DNA of 30,076 nt from Fidelibacterota bacterium (GTDB lineage: Bacteria; Fidelibacterota; Marinisomatia; Marinisomatales; TCS55): assembly GCA_014239505.1 (NCBI GenBank), contig JAAZYT010000141.1:1-30076 (forward strand), in the 5' to 3' direction. The translations under genes were made by a program, and so were the position numbers. Each line of letters opens with the position of its first letter. Position 1 is the stretch's first letter. Shown one piece after another: positions 14,230 to 23,274 of this stretch. Under the pieces are notes generated by a model that worked only from the letters and a program-made list of their open reading frames with translations, was not told where the DNA came from and did no database searches.

Positions 14230-17160
14230 TTAAAATCCAAATAAGATTGATAAATAGTACCGAGTTTCTCCACCGTAAGATATTGGAATGCCATCACCTA
14301 TATCCATCATAAACTTATCAATACCCTTATGTACTTCAAATCCAATAGCTGTAGGGTAATTATAAAAGGAGTATCCAGCAAGTCTACTTTCTATACCAAT
14401 TGATTTTTTAATACTTATTTTTGATGAATCCTTATTCCAAGCGTCACCTATTTGACTTATTATACCAAAAGTTCCATTTTGCAATGTAAACCAACCCAAT
14501 GCAATATTTTTTTCTCGAAAGATAGGTAATCTCAATCCTACCTCACCTATTACCATATGTGTACCTTCAATTGAATAAAAAGGATATCCTTTTAATCCTG
14601 GCATGCCTCCACCAAAAAAATAAAAAAATGAGTCAACTTTTGTATTTGAAATAATGCCTGTTTGAGCTCCCAATGATATTGTCCAACGGTTACTATTCGG
14701 AATTTCCCATAGATAGCTACCATTTATTTCCATGCGAACTAAATTATTATTATTAAACTGTGATATAAGTGTTCCAGATTCAGATAAGTCTAAACCATCA
14801 ATAAACTCATTCCACTCTTTACTAATATTTAAATTAAGATTAAAACCTACAGGATTAATATTTTGATCAATACGTCTTTTATAAACGTCTAATTTCCATT
14901 TCATACCTAAATTTTTACCACGAAAATAATCATAACCTATTCCAGTATTTATTTCTGGCTTTCCTCTTATTTGCTCCTTTATTGATGCTCTGTAGCGTGA
15001 CCAAGAGCTGTATAATTCAAATTGTGTACCATATAAAGGTATTTTCAATCCTCCTCTAAACTCTAGAAGTCTAAACTTAAGATTGTTATCGATTTTATAA
15101 ACTGAATAATTTTGTTTTTCTTCAATATTTCTAGTTATATAAAAAGCTTCCATAAACAATGTTGGATATAAATGCTTATACTCAAAAATAAAAAATAAGT
15201 CTAAATCTTTTATGGCATTTGATGAGGCTCCTCCAGTTAATGAAACTTTTTCTAAAATTTCAGATGAATAAAAATAGAATCCTGGTTTAATAGTTCCATA
15301 ATCAACCATTATACGAGGCATTATGAACATTGGTGGAAAATGATCACTATATTTAGTCGATTTTTTATCTATTGATTTATCAAGTGGAAAATTTAAATTT
15401 TTATTTCTATTGTAATATGTTGAAGTGTATCCTATTTGATCGTCTTTAATTAAGTTAATTGTATCTAAAATCGCTATTTTATATTTACTATTTTCAAATA
15501 TTGAGAAAAGAATTTTACCATTTTGACTAATATCAGGCATAAAAGCCCCGCCTGAAACATTTGTTATATAGCCTTGTTCTTTACTATTTAAATAATAAAG
15601 ATTGAAAACTCCTGTTCTATCATCACTATAGATAATACTATTTTTATAATGTGTACTTTGGCGTTCATCCCACAATTTTTCACTTAAAAGTTGACCACTA
15701 GTACTATCAGATAAACTTATAAAATAAATATCTTTAAAATGATGGGTGGTTATATCATAAAGTAATCTATTATTGAATAAATCGTAACTAAGACCGCTGA
15801 TAGCTTCTTGTTTATTAAAATCAGTTATTTTAGTTGTATTTTTGCTTTCAAGTTCTAACAAATAAATATTTTGCGACCCATCTTTAGTTGAAATATAAAA
15901 TAAATGATTATTTCCAATATATAAGGGTGAAAATGCTCGGGCATCAATTGTCACTTTCATTTCTTTATTTAAGTTTAAATCATATTCGTATATATCATAG
16001 TAAGAAGAACCAACTTTATTTGGAAGTTTACTTCTTTTAGAATAATAAATTTTTTCACCATTCCATGTAGGTTTCGAATATACACCTTTAACAATTTTTT
16101 TTGAAGATTTACTATTTAAATTATAGATATATAGATCAGTGCTAGAAAAATAATCATTATCTTTATTTGATAAAAAAGCAAACATTGAGCCATCCTGATT
16201 CCATGTTGGATGTAGATTTGCAGATCCTTCATCAATAATAATATGACCATTTTTTTTATTTAAAAGTAATGATTCAGACAATGTTTCATATCTTTTTAAT
16301 AAAATATTTGAAAAATCATTATAAACTTCTTTACCAGTTTTTCCTGTAGCTGACTTTATAGCTTTATTTATTGAATAGTTACCAGGTTTAGCTAAAGATT
16401 TCATTATCTTTGATAAAACTTCAGGTTTATATGTAATTGCCAAATATTTTGAAAACGCATAACCCGTGTTGTAGACAGATTCATTACCTATACCACTTTT
16501 ACCAAATGTATTTAGTTCGCTCCAAGATAACATGTTATTATTGATTACTTGCTCTCTTAATATCATATCTCGAATACTATCCCAATTATCCCAATCTGCA
16601 TTTGGATACATAAATTGAGCTGCTCCTTCTGCCAGCCATGGGGGAATTGATGTTCCTGGTATTGGATAACTAATCAAGGAGTTTGGGTAGCCATATAAAA
16701 CATCAGGGCGCTTCTCTTTTTCATACCCAATATACTGTAAATATGAACCAGGAATAGATTTACCAAATTTTTGTGCACTTTGTATGGAAACTATATGAGT
16801 AAACTCATGTGTAATTACATTCTCTAACCATTTGTGTGAACCTCTTAACTCAAAATCTAAAGGACTTGTCCATATTATAATCTTATTATCATAAAAATAT
16901 GCGGCACCATTTGAAATATCGTCAATATCAGTAAAAACTATATCTGTTTTATTAAAAGGTTTATAATTATATAATTTAGTTACTGAGTTATATATTGAAT
17001 CTGCAATAAATGCTCCAAGTCTAGCAGAAAGTTCAGTCTCACTATAAAAATGAATTCTAAAATGATCAGTTTCAATAGTTTCCCAGTCTAACTCTGGGTG
17101 ATTATATTGAACTTGTGAAAATAAAAAAGTTGAAAAAAGAAAAATATAAAATTTCTTCAT
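14230..17160 (-). CDS. Gluzincin peptidase-like, PD40 propeller, outer-membrane barrel protein
   Basis: A 976-residue exported protein. After a signal peptide (MKKFYIFLFSTFLFS) comes a peptidase MA-like domain (about 25-290) with zinc motif HEFTH (118-122) and a downstream WLAEGAAQF (175-183), whose Glu178 is the expected third ligand, so the site appears intact. Residues about 300-600 show TolB/PD40-type propeller blades (SANLHPTWNQDGSMFAFLS, KKIVKGVYSKPTWNGEKIYY). The last about 350 residues alternate aromatic strands like a BamA/D15-type surface-antigen barrel, ending in aromatic YLSILFGF. It overlaps the M6-like gene by 4 bases. Substrate is unknown; a role in surface protein handling is inferred from context. 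Confidence 0.75.
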   Translation of the reverse strand: MKKFYIFLFSTFLFSQVQYNHPELDWETIETDHFRIHFYSETELSARLGAFIADSIYNSVTKLYNYKPFNKTDIVFTDIDDISNGAAYFYDNKIIIWTSPLDFELRGSHKWLENVITHEFTHIVSIQSAQKFGKSIPGSYLQYIGYEKEKRPDVLYGYPNSLISYPIPGTSIPPWLAEGAAQFMYPNADWDNWDSIRDMILREQVINNNMLSWSELNTFGKSGIGNESVYNTGYAFSKYLAITYKPEVLSKIMKSLAKPGNYSINKAIKSATGKTGKEVYNDFSNILLKRYETLSESLLLNKKNGHIIIDEGSANLHPTWNQDGSMFAFLSNKDNDYFSSTDLYIYNLNSKSSKKIVKGVYSKPTWNGEKIYYSKRSKLPNKVGSSYYDIYEYDLNLNKEMKVTIDARAFSPLYIGNNHLFYISTKDGSQNIYLLELESKNTTKITDFNKQEAISGLSYDLFNNRLLYDITTHHFKDIYFISLSDSTSGQLLSEKLWDERQSTHYKNSIIYSDDRTGVFNLYYLNSKEQGYITNVSGGAFMPDISQNGKILFSIFENSKYKIAILDTINLIKDDQIGYTSTYYNRNKNLNFPLDKSIDKKSTKYSDHFPPMFIMPRIMVDYGTIKPGFYFYSSEILEKVSLTGGASSNAIKDLDLFFIFEYKHLYPTLFMEAFYITRNIEEKQNYSVYKIDNNLKFRLLEFRGGLKIPLYGTQFELYSSWSRYRASIKEQIRGKPEINTGIGYDYFRGKNLGMKWKLDVYKRRIDQNINPVGFNLNLNISKEWNEFIDGLDLSESGTLISQFNNNNLVRMEINGSYLWEIPNSNRWTISLGAQTGIISNTKVDSFFYFFGGGMPGLKGYPFYSIEGTHMVIGEVGLRLPIFREKNIALGWFTLQNGTFGIISQIGDAWNKDSSKISIKKSIGIESRLAGYSFYNYPTAIGFEVHKGIDKFMMDIGDGIPISYGGETRYYLSILFGF

Positions 17161-19937
17161 TTGGCAATACCTAATTTAAATATTGCTTCATCCGTAAAAT
17201 TATTTCCTTTAACAATAACACGGGCAAAATATATACCTGATTCAATTTTTGAAATATTCCAGGGTATTTCTAATATACTATTACTGATTTGCAAATTATC
17301 TTGATTCAATTTTTGAATTAGATAACCTGCAACATCGTAAATCGTAATATCAATTTTGTTAGCAATACCTAATTTTAATCGGAAAACAATGGGGTCACCA
17401 TTTGAAGGATTAGGATATGCGTAAGAAAGATCTTTATCAATAATGCTTAAGTTATTTACTATTGGAGTCTCTAAATATAAATATCTAGAATTATCTGCAG
17501 ATGCTAATGGATACCGCCATTCATTAGTGATCTTTTTGTTATCATCAATAAAAGCGAAAAAAGCTTTATCAGTTACAATACCTTTCTTTGCTTGAAAACT
17601 ACCTAAAGCTACTAACTTATATTTGGTAGCAATAACATCTAAAACTATACCTTCATTATTTAATATATTTATTTCACCATTATTATTTTGATAAACTAAC
17701 TCAGGATTTTTATTGTTAAATAAATTCATTGCTAAAATAGATGTAGATGCATTAGAAATAATTGGAAATCCATTCTTAGCATTTAGATCTAAATCAAAAG
17801 CATCAACTTCACCATTATTATTAGTGGCTAATATTTCAACTACTCCATCGTTTTCTAAATCAATTAATGATAGAGAGCTATAATCACCCTTTTTAGTTAT
17901 TGATTGATCAATTTTAATTTTTTTATTTTCAAAGATAACAGGTGATGAAAAAGGTGAATTATAAGAAAATAAATATGGGTCAATTGAATCTTCAATTATT
18001 CCACTACTATTAATTTTAATAATTAAATTTTCTTTTTCTAACCATACTCCTTCTTGATTTGCTAGTAACAATTGTGTATTAAATACATTAACAAATTCAT
18101 GAGTCCATTTTAAATCAAAGTTTAAATTATCAAGATTATAATCAAACCATTCTAATATAGTATTATCTTCCATATTGCTTACAAAAACAATAGAAAGTAA
18201 ATATGGATTTATACCAGCATTCTGAACGATACAAGCTTGATAATTATTATTTGATGATTTATGAAAAGTTGTAAAATTATTTAAATCAACGCTCCACCAT
18301 AATGAATCACCAAAACCAATAAATTCAAGATTATTATCATTGTTAATATCGTATTGTAATAAAATTGATTTAGAATTGTCCTCAATAACTTTAATATCAT
18401 ATGATGATGATAGATTAAATGACATTTTTGTCCCTGATTCTGATATATTGCTAATATATATACCAGAATTGGCTCCAGAATTAGATTTTGTATTTGGGTA
18501 GGTAAAAGATGAAAAATTCATACTATTCGTTGAATTAGCTCTATAATATTCAAGATTTTCAGCAAACCACATATCACCCCAATAACCTGATGATGGATCA
18601 GTTAATAAGTTCGTTACAAAACCCATATCTTGAGCACCGTCAGCTTCTTCTAAGTCTATACCTCTTAATTCTCTATTTGAATTAACTGAATACGAATTAA
18701 TTCCATCATTTATTATTTTCTCATCAATATGCCATATTAATAACCCGGATCCTGGTAAACCTAAATTATAATTAGGGATTGAAGTTATAACGCCATATTC
18801 ATCTTTGGATATGTTAGAGGAATCAATCAGAACATTAATATATGGTGGAAAAATATTTGACTCTTTCCATATTACATAACGAGCTGAATCTATATCAACA
18901 CCTTTTCTAAACCAGTTATTTCTATTCTCAATTAGAAAGTATTCATTATCGTTTATAGGAATTTTGAGAATTTGATTATGTAAAGAATCAATTAGTTCAA
19001 TTTTATTAGATTTTGATGGAACAATTGTATTTGACCAGCCTGCATATAAACGTGTCCAAGGATTTGGTGGTGCAGGGATAATTCCTCTTCCATTATTTGA
19101 CCCTTGATCCATCAATGCAAAAACACCAACACCAGAAAATCCAGTATTTAAATCCCATAATGGTGGGAGATTAATCGAAAAACCTATCATCAATGCTAAA
19201 GTTCCAGTTATACTATATTGTACATCACAAGGATTTGCTAATTGACTAAATAATGAATAGTCATAATAAAGATGATTTTGAGTTTCAGGTATAATTATGC
19301 CCTTTGAAACCGATGAATTATCAAAATTTATGGGTCCACCTAAATGTTCTATTAACATTTCAGGATCGATATAAGTAGAAGGAATATCTTCTGGAGTAGG
19401 ATCAAGGAATGGTAAAGCAAAATCTTGACCAACACCTGGATGTACAACAATGACAATATCATAATCATTATAATTTATTTTATCAATTTCATTTGCTTTA
19501 GAAGTAGCATCTTTTAATAGTTCAGTAATACGTTTTTCATGAAAAGAATCCATACTTATTTGATTGTAATAATTCATTTGTTGATCGAGCTTATAGCTTG
19601 ATTGTAAAGCCTCTGGAAAAACTTTCGAAAATTTTAAGTCTAATCCAAATTTACCTCCTGATATCGATCTATAATAATTATTGACAGCTTTTAAATGAGA
19701 TTTAAAATAATTTTTATCATGCGGTGGAGGATCAATCGTATAATCTCCACATTGATATTCATCAATGTCTGTAGAATATAAAAAATCACCATTAGAAGAA
19801 ACACCTGGATAGTCATTTATAGGAAAAGAAACTCGTAGTAATGCAACTTTTAGATCACCTGTTATTTGAGAAAGTAGAAAGGAAGAAAAGATTGAAAGGA
19901 AGAATAATATCTTCCTCAAGGCATTAACATGTCTCAT
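17157..19937 (-). CDS. M6-like (InhA family) pseudoprotease with T9SS sorting tail
   Basis: A 926-residue exported protein with signal segment ILFFLSIFSSFLLSQ. The M6 immune-inhibitor-A core is recognisable: KSHLKAVNNYYRSISGGKFGLD near the start, then LPPLWDLN, FALMDQGSNN and WTRLYAGW, matching M6 LPDLYD, WxLMxxG and W.R..LGW. The catalytic HExxH position reads LMIGF (249-253), so all zinc ligands and the general base of that motif are gone. The middle has VCBS/FG-GAP-like blades (YDINNDNNLEFIGFG, LIDLENDGVVEIL). The final 86 residues form a type A T9SS sorting domain (YPNPSNG, IYDVAGYL, SGIYFARV). It is probably exported by T9SS and surface-anchored or released, likely as a binding protein rather than a protease. 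Confidence 0.8.
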   Translation of the reverse strand: MRHVNALRKILFFLSIFSSFLLSQITGDLKVALLRVSFPINDYPGVSSNGDFLYSTDIDEYQCGDYTIDPPPHDKNYFKSHLKAVNNYYRSISGGKFGLDLKFSKVFPEALQSSYKLDQQMNYYNQISMDSFHEKRITELLKDATSKANEIDKINYNDYDIVIVVHPGVGQDFALPFLDPTPEDIPSTYIDPEMLIEHLGGPINFDNSSVSKGIIIPETQNHLYYDYSLFSQLANPCDVQYSITGTLALMIGFSINLPPLWDLNTGFSGVGVFALMDQGSNNGRGIIPAPPNPWTRLYAGWSNTIVPSKSNKIELIDSLHNQILKIPINDNEYFLIENRNNWFRKGVDIDSARYVIWKESNIFPPYINVLIDSSNISKDEYGVITSIPNYNLGLPGSGLLIWHIDEKIINDGINSYSVNSNRELRGIDLEEADGAQDMGFVTNLLTDPSSGYWGDMWFAENLEYYRANSTNSMNFSSFTYPNTKSNSGANSGIYISNISESGTKMSFNLSSSYDIKVIEDNSKSILLQYDINNDNNLEFIGFGDSLWWSVDLNNFTTFHKSSNNNYQACIVQNAGINPYLLSIVFVSNMEDNTILEWFDYNLDNLNFDLKWTHEFVNVFNTQLLLANQEGVWLEKENLIIKINSSGIIEDSIDPYLFSYNSPFSSPVIFENKKIKIDQSITKKGDYSSLSLIDLENDGVVEILATNNNGEVDAFDLDLNAKNGFPIISNASTSILAMNLFNNKNPELVYQNNNGEINILNNEGIVLDVIATKYKLVALGSFQAKKGIVTDKAFFAFIDDNKKITNEWRYPLASADNSRYLYLETPIVNNLSIIDKDLSYAYPNPSNGDPIVFRLKLGIANKIDITIYDVAGYLIQKLNQDNLQISNSILEIPWNISKIESGIYFARVIVKGNNFTDEAIFKLGIAK

Positions 19938-19950
19938 TTAGATAAATTAT

Positions 19951-21312
19951 TTAGAATAAAACATTCATGGAGAAACGCATAGTATTTGTTAAAGGATGAC
20001 CAGGCTCTCCTGAAGTATAACCAAAATCAAAACCATAATTTGAAAATCTTAAACCTACTCCAAATGTAGGGTTTGAAATTTTTCCTGTTTTATCAAAATA
20101 ATAACCGCCTCTTAAGGCAAAGTAAGTTGAATACCAATATTCCATTCCAAAATTATGCACAAGCTTGTTTAATTCATCCTGCAATGATCTATCATCAGCT
20201 GAACCAACTTCTTTTTGTCCCCACTCATTATATGCTCCCCAATTTGAATCACCAAATTGAGCACCATACTCCTTAAATGAATTAATCATTTCTTCAGCAT
20301 CTCTTTTACCATTACCATTTGCATCACCAACCCACTCCCAACCTCCAATTTGTCGATCAGCATCTTCTCCTGATGGCGATCTATCAATATCTCCACCCAA
20401 CAACCAGTCATCTACCCAAGAAGTGAAAATAGCTTTATATAAAGGATCTTTATGTGCTGTTTCTAATTTTCCATTTTTATTGTAGTTATTATTCTTGGAA
20501 GATTCATCTCCACTACTATTATAACCTCCAATAATACCATCTCCATCCCAATCCATGTCTGGATATGAAGAAACTAAAAGTTTATCAACATCATAAACGA
20601 CCTTAAAGCTATTATTCTCATTTTTAAATAATTCATAAGCAAATCCGAATGTTAAGTTTGTAGGCTGTGGGTCAGCTTGATCAGGATCTATAAAAGAAAC
20701 TTTTGGACCAATATTCGTCATAGTAATACCAAGATCTAATTTTGGAGTTAACCATCCTTTTTTCATATATCCTAAATCAAAACCAAAATCTGTCGAGGTG
20801 CCACTTCCTTTTTCAGAACCTGTACCTAACTCAACTAAATGTTGATAAGAAATTTTTGCATTCATTCCAAAGGATGATGATGAGGATAATTTTGAACTAT
20901 ATGAAATAGCTGCAGCCATCATATAAGAAGTAAACTTTCCTTGATATTGAGCATATTCATCCATACGAACTTGTTCACCAAGATTTAAATAAATTAAATG
21001 ACCACCTAATGTACCTAAATTTTGGAATTTTCTTCTAAAACCAAGGAATTCATAGTACAAGTCATCAGCTAAATTTGGTAACCAATTAACATGCATTATA
21101 GCAATCTCAGAACCTTCTTGGAAAGCTAAACCAGCTGGGTTCCAATAGCTTGCATAAGCATCATTTGCAACTGCAACTTGCGCTTCTCCCATACCGCCGG
21201 CACGAGCACCAGGAGAAATAAGTAGAAAAATTGCGCCAGCTTCACTTTGAGCATTGAGGGACGAACTACAAATAAGTAGAAACGCCGCAACAATTGAATA
21301 TATAAGTCTCAT
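19951..21312 (-). CDS. PorV/PorQ-family outer-membrane protein with calcium-loop insert
   Basis: A 453-residue FadL-like barrel protein. A signal peptide ending LNAQ is followed by the PorV/PorQ hallmark FLLISPGARAGGMGEAQVA and NDAYASYWNPAGLA (about 29-63). In T9SS bacteria PorV shuttles sorting-domain cargo to the attachment complex; the next gene downstream encodes such a cargo, which supports that role. An insert at about 250-385 carries DWDGDGIIGG and a complete 12-residue EF-hand loop, DANGNGKRDAEE (330-341). The C-terminus alternates as beta-strands and ends in FSMNVLF. It has an AAAGGAA ribosome site and its own promoter. Which of the several PorV/PorQ paralogues this is cannot be told. 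Confidence 0.82.
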   Translation of the reverse strand: MRLIYSIVAAFLLICSSSLNAQSEAGAIFLLISPGARAGGMGEAQVAVANDAYASYWNPAGLAFQEGSEIAIMHVNWLPNLADDLYYEFLGFRRKFQNLGTLGGHLIYLNLGEQVRMDEYAQYQGKFTSYMMAAAISYSSKLSSSSSFGMNAKISYQHLVELGTGSEKGSGTSTDFGFDLGYMKKGWLTPKLDLGITMTNIGPKVSFIDPDQADPQPTNLTFGFAYELFKNENNSFKVVYDVDKLLVSSYPDMDWDGDGIIGGYNSSGDESSKNNNYNKNGKLETAHKDPLYKAIFTSWVDDWLLGGDIDRSPSGEDADRQIGGWEWVGDANGNGKRDAEEMINSFKEYGAQFGDSNWGAYNEWGQKEVGSADDRSLQDELNKLVHNFGMEYWYSTYFALRGGYYFDKTGKISNPTFGVGLRFSNYGFDFGYTSGEPGHPLTNTMRFSMNVLF

Positions 21313-21325
21313 GAATATTCCTTTA

Positions 21326-21338
21326 CCCTTAAAAAGGG
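21326..21338 (-). other. Small leader hairpin before the PorV-like gene
   Basis: CCCTT, three bases, AAGGG: a perfect 5-bp stem lying just before the AAAGGAA ribosome-binding site of the PorV-like gene. It may affect translation or message stability. Short, so chance is possible. Confidence 0.35.
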
Positions 21339-21382
21339 ATTCATATTATTTATTTTTGAGAAACAATTCAACCGTTAGCGTT

Positions 21383-21411
21383 ATTATATAGGCACTCCTA
21401 ATTAGTGTTTA
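21383..21411 (-). promoter_or_regulatory. sigma70-type promoter of the PorV-like operon
   Basis: Minus strand -35 TAAACA (21411-21406, four of six), 17-base spacer, -10 TATAAT (21388-21383, perfect). It sits in the 155-base gap 21313-21467, the largest break in the central gene run, and would give a leader of about 65 bases to the PorV-like ATG at 21312. Confidence 0.55.
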
Positions 21412-21462
21412 AAATTACTCTTTTCTTATAAGATAAGGCAAGAAAATAGAAAAAAATATTTA

Positions 21463-21476
21463 CTTAATTAATTAAG
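21463..21476. repeat. 14-base perfect palindrome at the end of dctQM
   Basis: cttaattaattaag reads the same on both strands and spans the stop codon of the TRAP permease. It is followed on the minus strand by TAAATA and a run of seven T, so it may act as a weak terminator for the upstream operon. It is AT-rich, so chance is also plausible. Confidence 0.35.
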
Positions 21477-23261
21477 AGACCATGTTGATAGAATAGGAAT
21501 ATAAGTAATAACTAAAACACTTATTAACATTACGATGAAAAATGGCAATGTTGATTTATAAATAGTTGGCATATCTTCTTCAAATCGATAAGCTGATAAA
21601 AATAAATTCATACCTACTGGAGGTGTTAAAAACCCTAGTTCTAAATTTGCTATAAAAATTATAGCTAAATGAACTGGATCAATACCAAAGTAAAGACCTA
21701 AAGGAGTTATTAAAGGTACAACGATAATAATTGCTGAAAAAATATCCATCATACAACCAACTGCAAGGAGAAAAATATTTAACATAAGTAAAAAAACTAG
21801 TTTTGAAGATATCGTGGATTTAACCCATTCTAGTAAATGTAGTGGAACTTGAGCATCTACAAGATAGCTTGTAAGTCCCATTGCCACACCTAGAATAATT
21901 AAAACTCCACCAATTAATGATGCACAATCAAGTGTAATTTTATAGAGATTTGACCATTTAATATCTTTATGTATTAGAACTTCAATAATAAAAATATAAA
22001 TAGCAGTCATAGCTGCAGTCTCAACTAATGTTGCATAACCTCCAAAAATTCCAAATAATATAAATAAGGGAATAATAGCTTCCCATTTTGCGTCCCATAT
22101 AGAAGATTTAACTTCTTTTAAACTTAAAGAAGTTTTCTTAACTAACTGAACTTTTCCTTGCCAAATAGCCCATCCACCAATCATAGATAATCTAATTAAG
22201 CCAGGTACAATTCCAGCTAATAAAATAGCTTTTATTGAAACTCCAGCAGTTACACCATAAATAATTAAAGGCAAACTAGGTGGAAATAATAAACCTAAAG
22301 AGCCAGCTACAGTTATAAGTCCTAAAGAAAATGATCTAGAATAACCTTCTTTAATTAGTATAGGCATAAATAATCCACCAAGTGCTAAGATAGTTACACC
22401 TGATCCACCCGTTAAAGCCGTAAAAAAACCGCAAAGTAAAACAAGTATAATTGGTGTTCCACCTGGAATCCAACCAAAAGTAGAGCGAAATAAGTTCACT
22501 AAACGCGTAGAGGCATTACTCTCAGCTAATAAATAACCTGCAAATGTAAATAAAGGAATAGTTGGCAATGTTGGTGAAACAACAATTCTATAAGTTTCAG
22601 CTGATATTGCTGATAAAGGAGTAAAGTCACGCCAGAAAAAAAGGATTGCTACCCCCCCCAAGCCTATAAAAATAGGCGCTCCTACATATAGTGATAAACC
22701 TAAGACTAAGATAGCAATCCACATAAAAATATTTGATTCTTGAATAGGTTCAACATAAATAAATAATAGAAATATTAGGACTATAATAATTGAAACTACG
22801 ATTTTTTGCTTCCATGGTTTAAAACTATTAAAAAACATGAAATAAGCAATAGTTAAAAATCCTAAGGGCATAATTAAAAGAGCAAACCACCTAGAAATAA
22901 AAGGTGCTATTTTTACTGGAAAATCAATTTCAACTTGAACAAGCAACCAACTGCCATATGCTAGCAATAGAACAATAATGATACTTGTAATCTTGCCAAC
23001 TAAATTTTTCCATTCAATTGGTTCTGTACTTGAGAATATGGGTTTAGTTGTTAATGAAAGAAGATTATTTCGACGCGATGCAATAGCTGCACCAAGAAAA
23101 CCAACCCATAATGTTAAATGTTGAACTAATACAGAAGAAGCTACAATACCAGTTGAACTAAATAGTCTTGAAATAACTTCTATAGCTGGTAAAAGTACTA
23201 GTATTATAAAAACTAGAAACGTCAAAATTTGATCGAAAGACTTTATACTATATTTAGACAA
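21468..23261 (-). CDS. TRAP transporter permease, DctQ and DctM fused
   Basis: Sodium-driven secondary importer membrane part. At 597 residues it joins a four-helix small subunit (residues 1 to about 135, with the DctQ motif VQHLTLWVGFLGAAIASRRN) to a DctM large subunit (from about 175), which has GGSGVTILALGGLFMPILIK, FPPSLPLIIYG and ELGFLTPPVGMNLFL. Extra helices link the two parts. Fused QM forms are known, for example in sialic acid SiaQM. The start codon is TTG, 13 bases after the stop of the binding-protein gene. A run of eight G in the coding strand (22652-22659), near codon 201, could be a slippage site. Substrate is not evident. Confidence 0.92.
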   Translation of the reverse strand: MSKYSIKSFDQILTFLVFIILVLLPAIEVISRLFSSTGIVASSVLVQHLTLWVGFLGAAIASRRNNLLSLTTKPIFSSTEPIEWKNLVGKITSIIIVLLLAYGSWLLVQVEIDFPVKIAPFISRWFALLIMPLGFLTIAYFMFFNSFKPWKQKIVVSIIIVLIFLLFIYVEPIQESNIFMWIAILVLGLSLYVGAPIFIGLGGVAILFFWRDFTPLSAISAETYRIVVSPTLPTIPLFTFAGYLLAESNASTRLVNLFRSTFGWIPGGTPIILVLLCGFFTALTGGSGVTILALGGLFMPILIKEGYSRSFSLGLITVAGSLGLLFPPSLPLIIYGVTAGVSIKAILLAGIVPGLIRLSMIGGWAIWQGKVQLVKKTSLSLKEVKSSIWDAKWEAIIPLFILFGIFGGYATLVETAAMTAIYIFIIEVLIHKDIKWSNLYKITLDCASLIGGVLIILGVAMGLTSYLVDAQVPLHLLEWVKSTISSKLVFLLMLNIFLLAVGCMMDIFSAIIIVVPLITPLGLYFGIDPVHLAIIFIANLELGFLTPPVGMNLFLSAYRFEEDMPTIYKSTLPFFIVMLISVLVITYIPILSTWSLN

Positions 23262-23274
23262 ATAAGATACTAAT

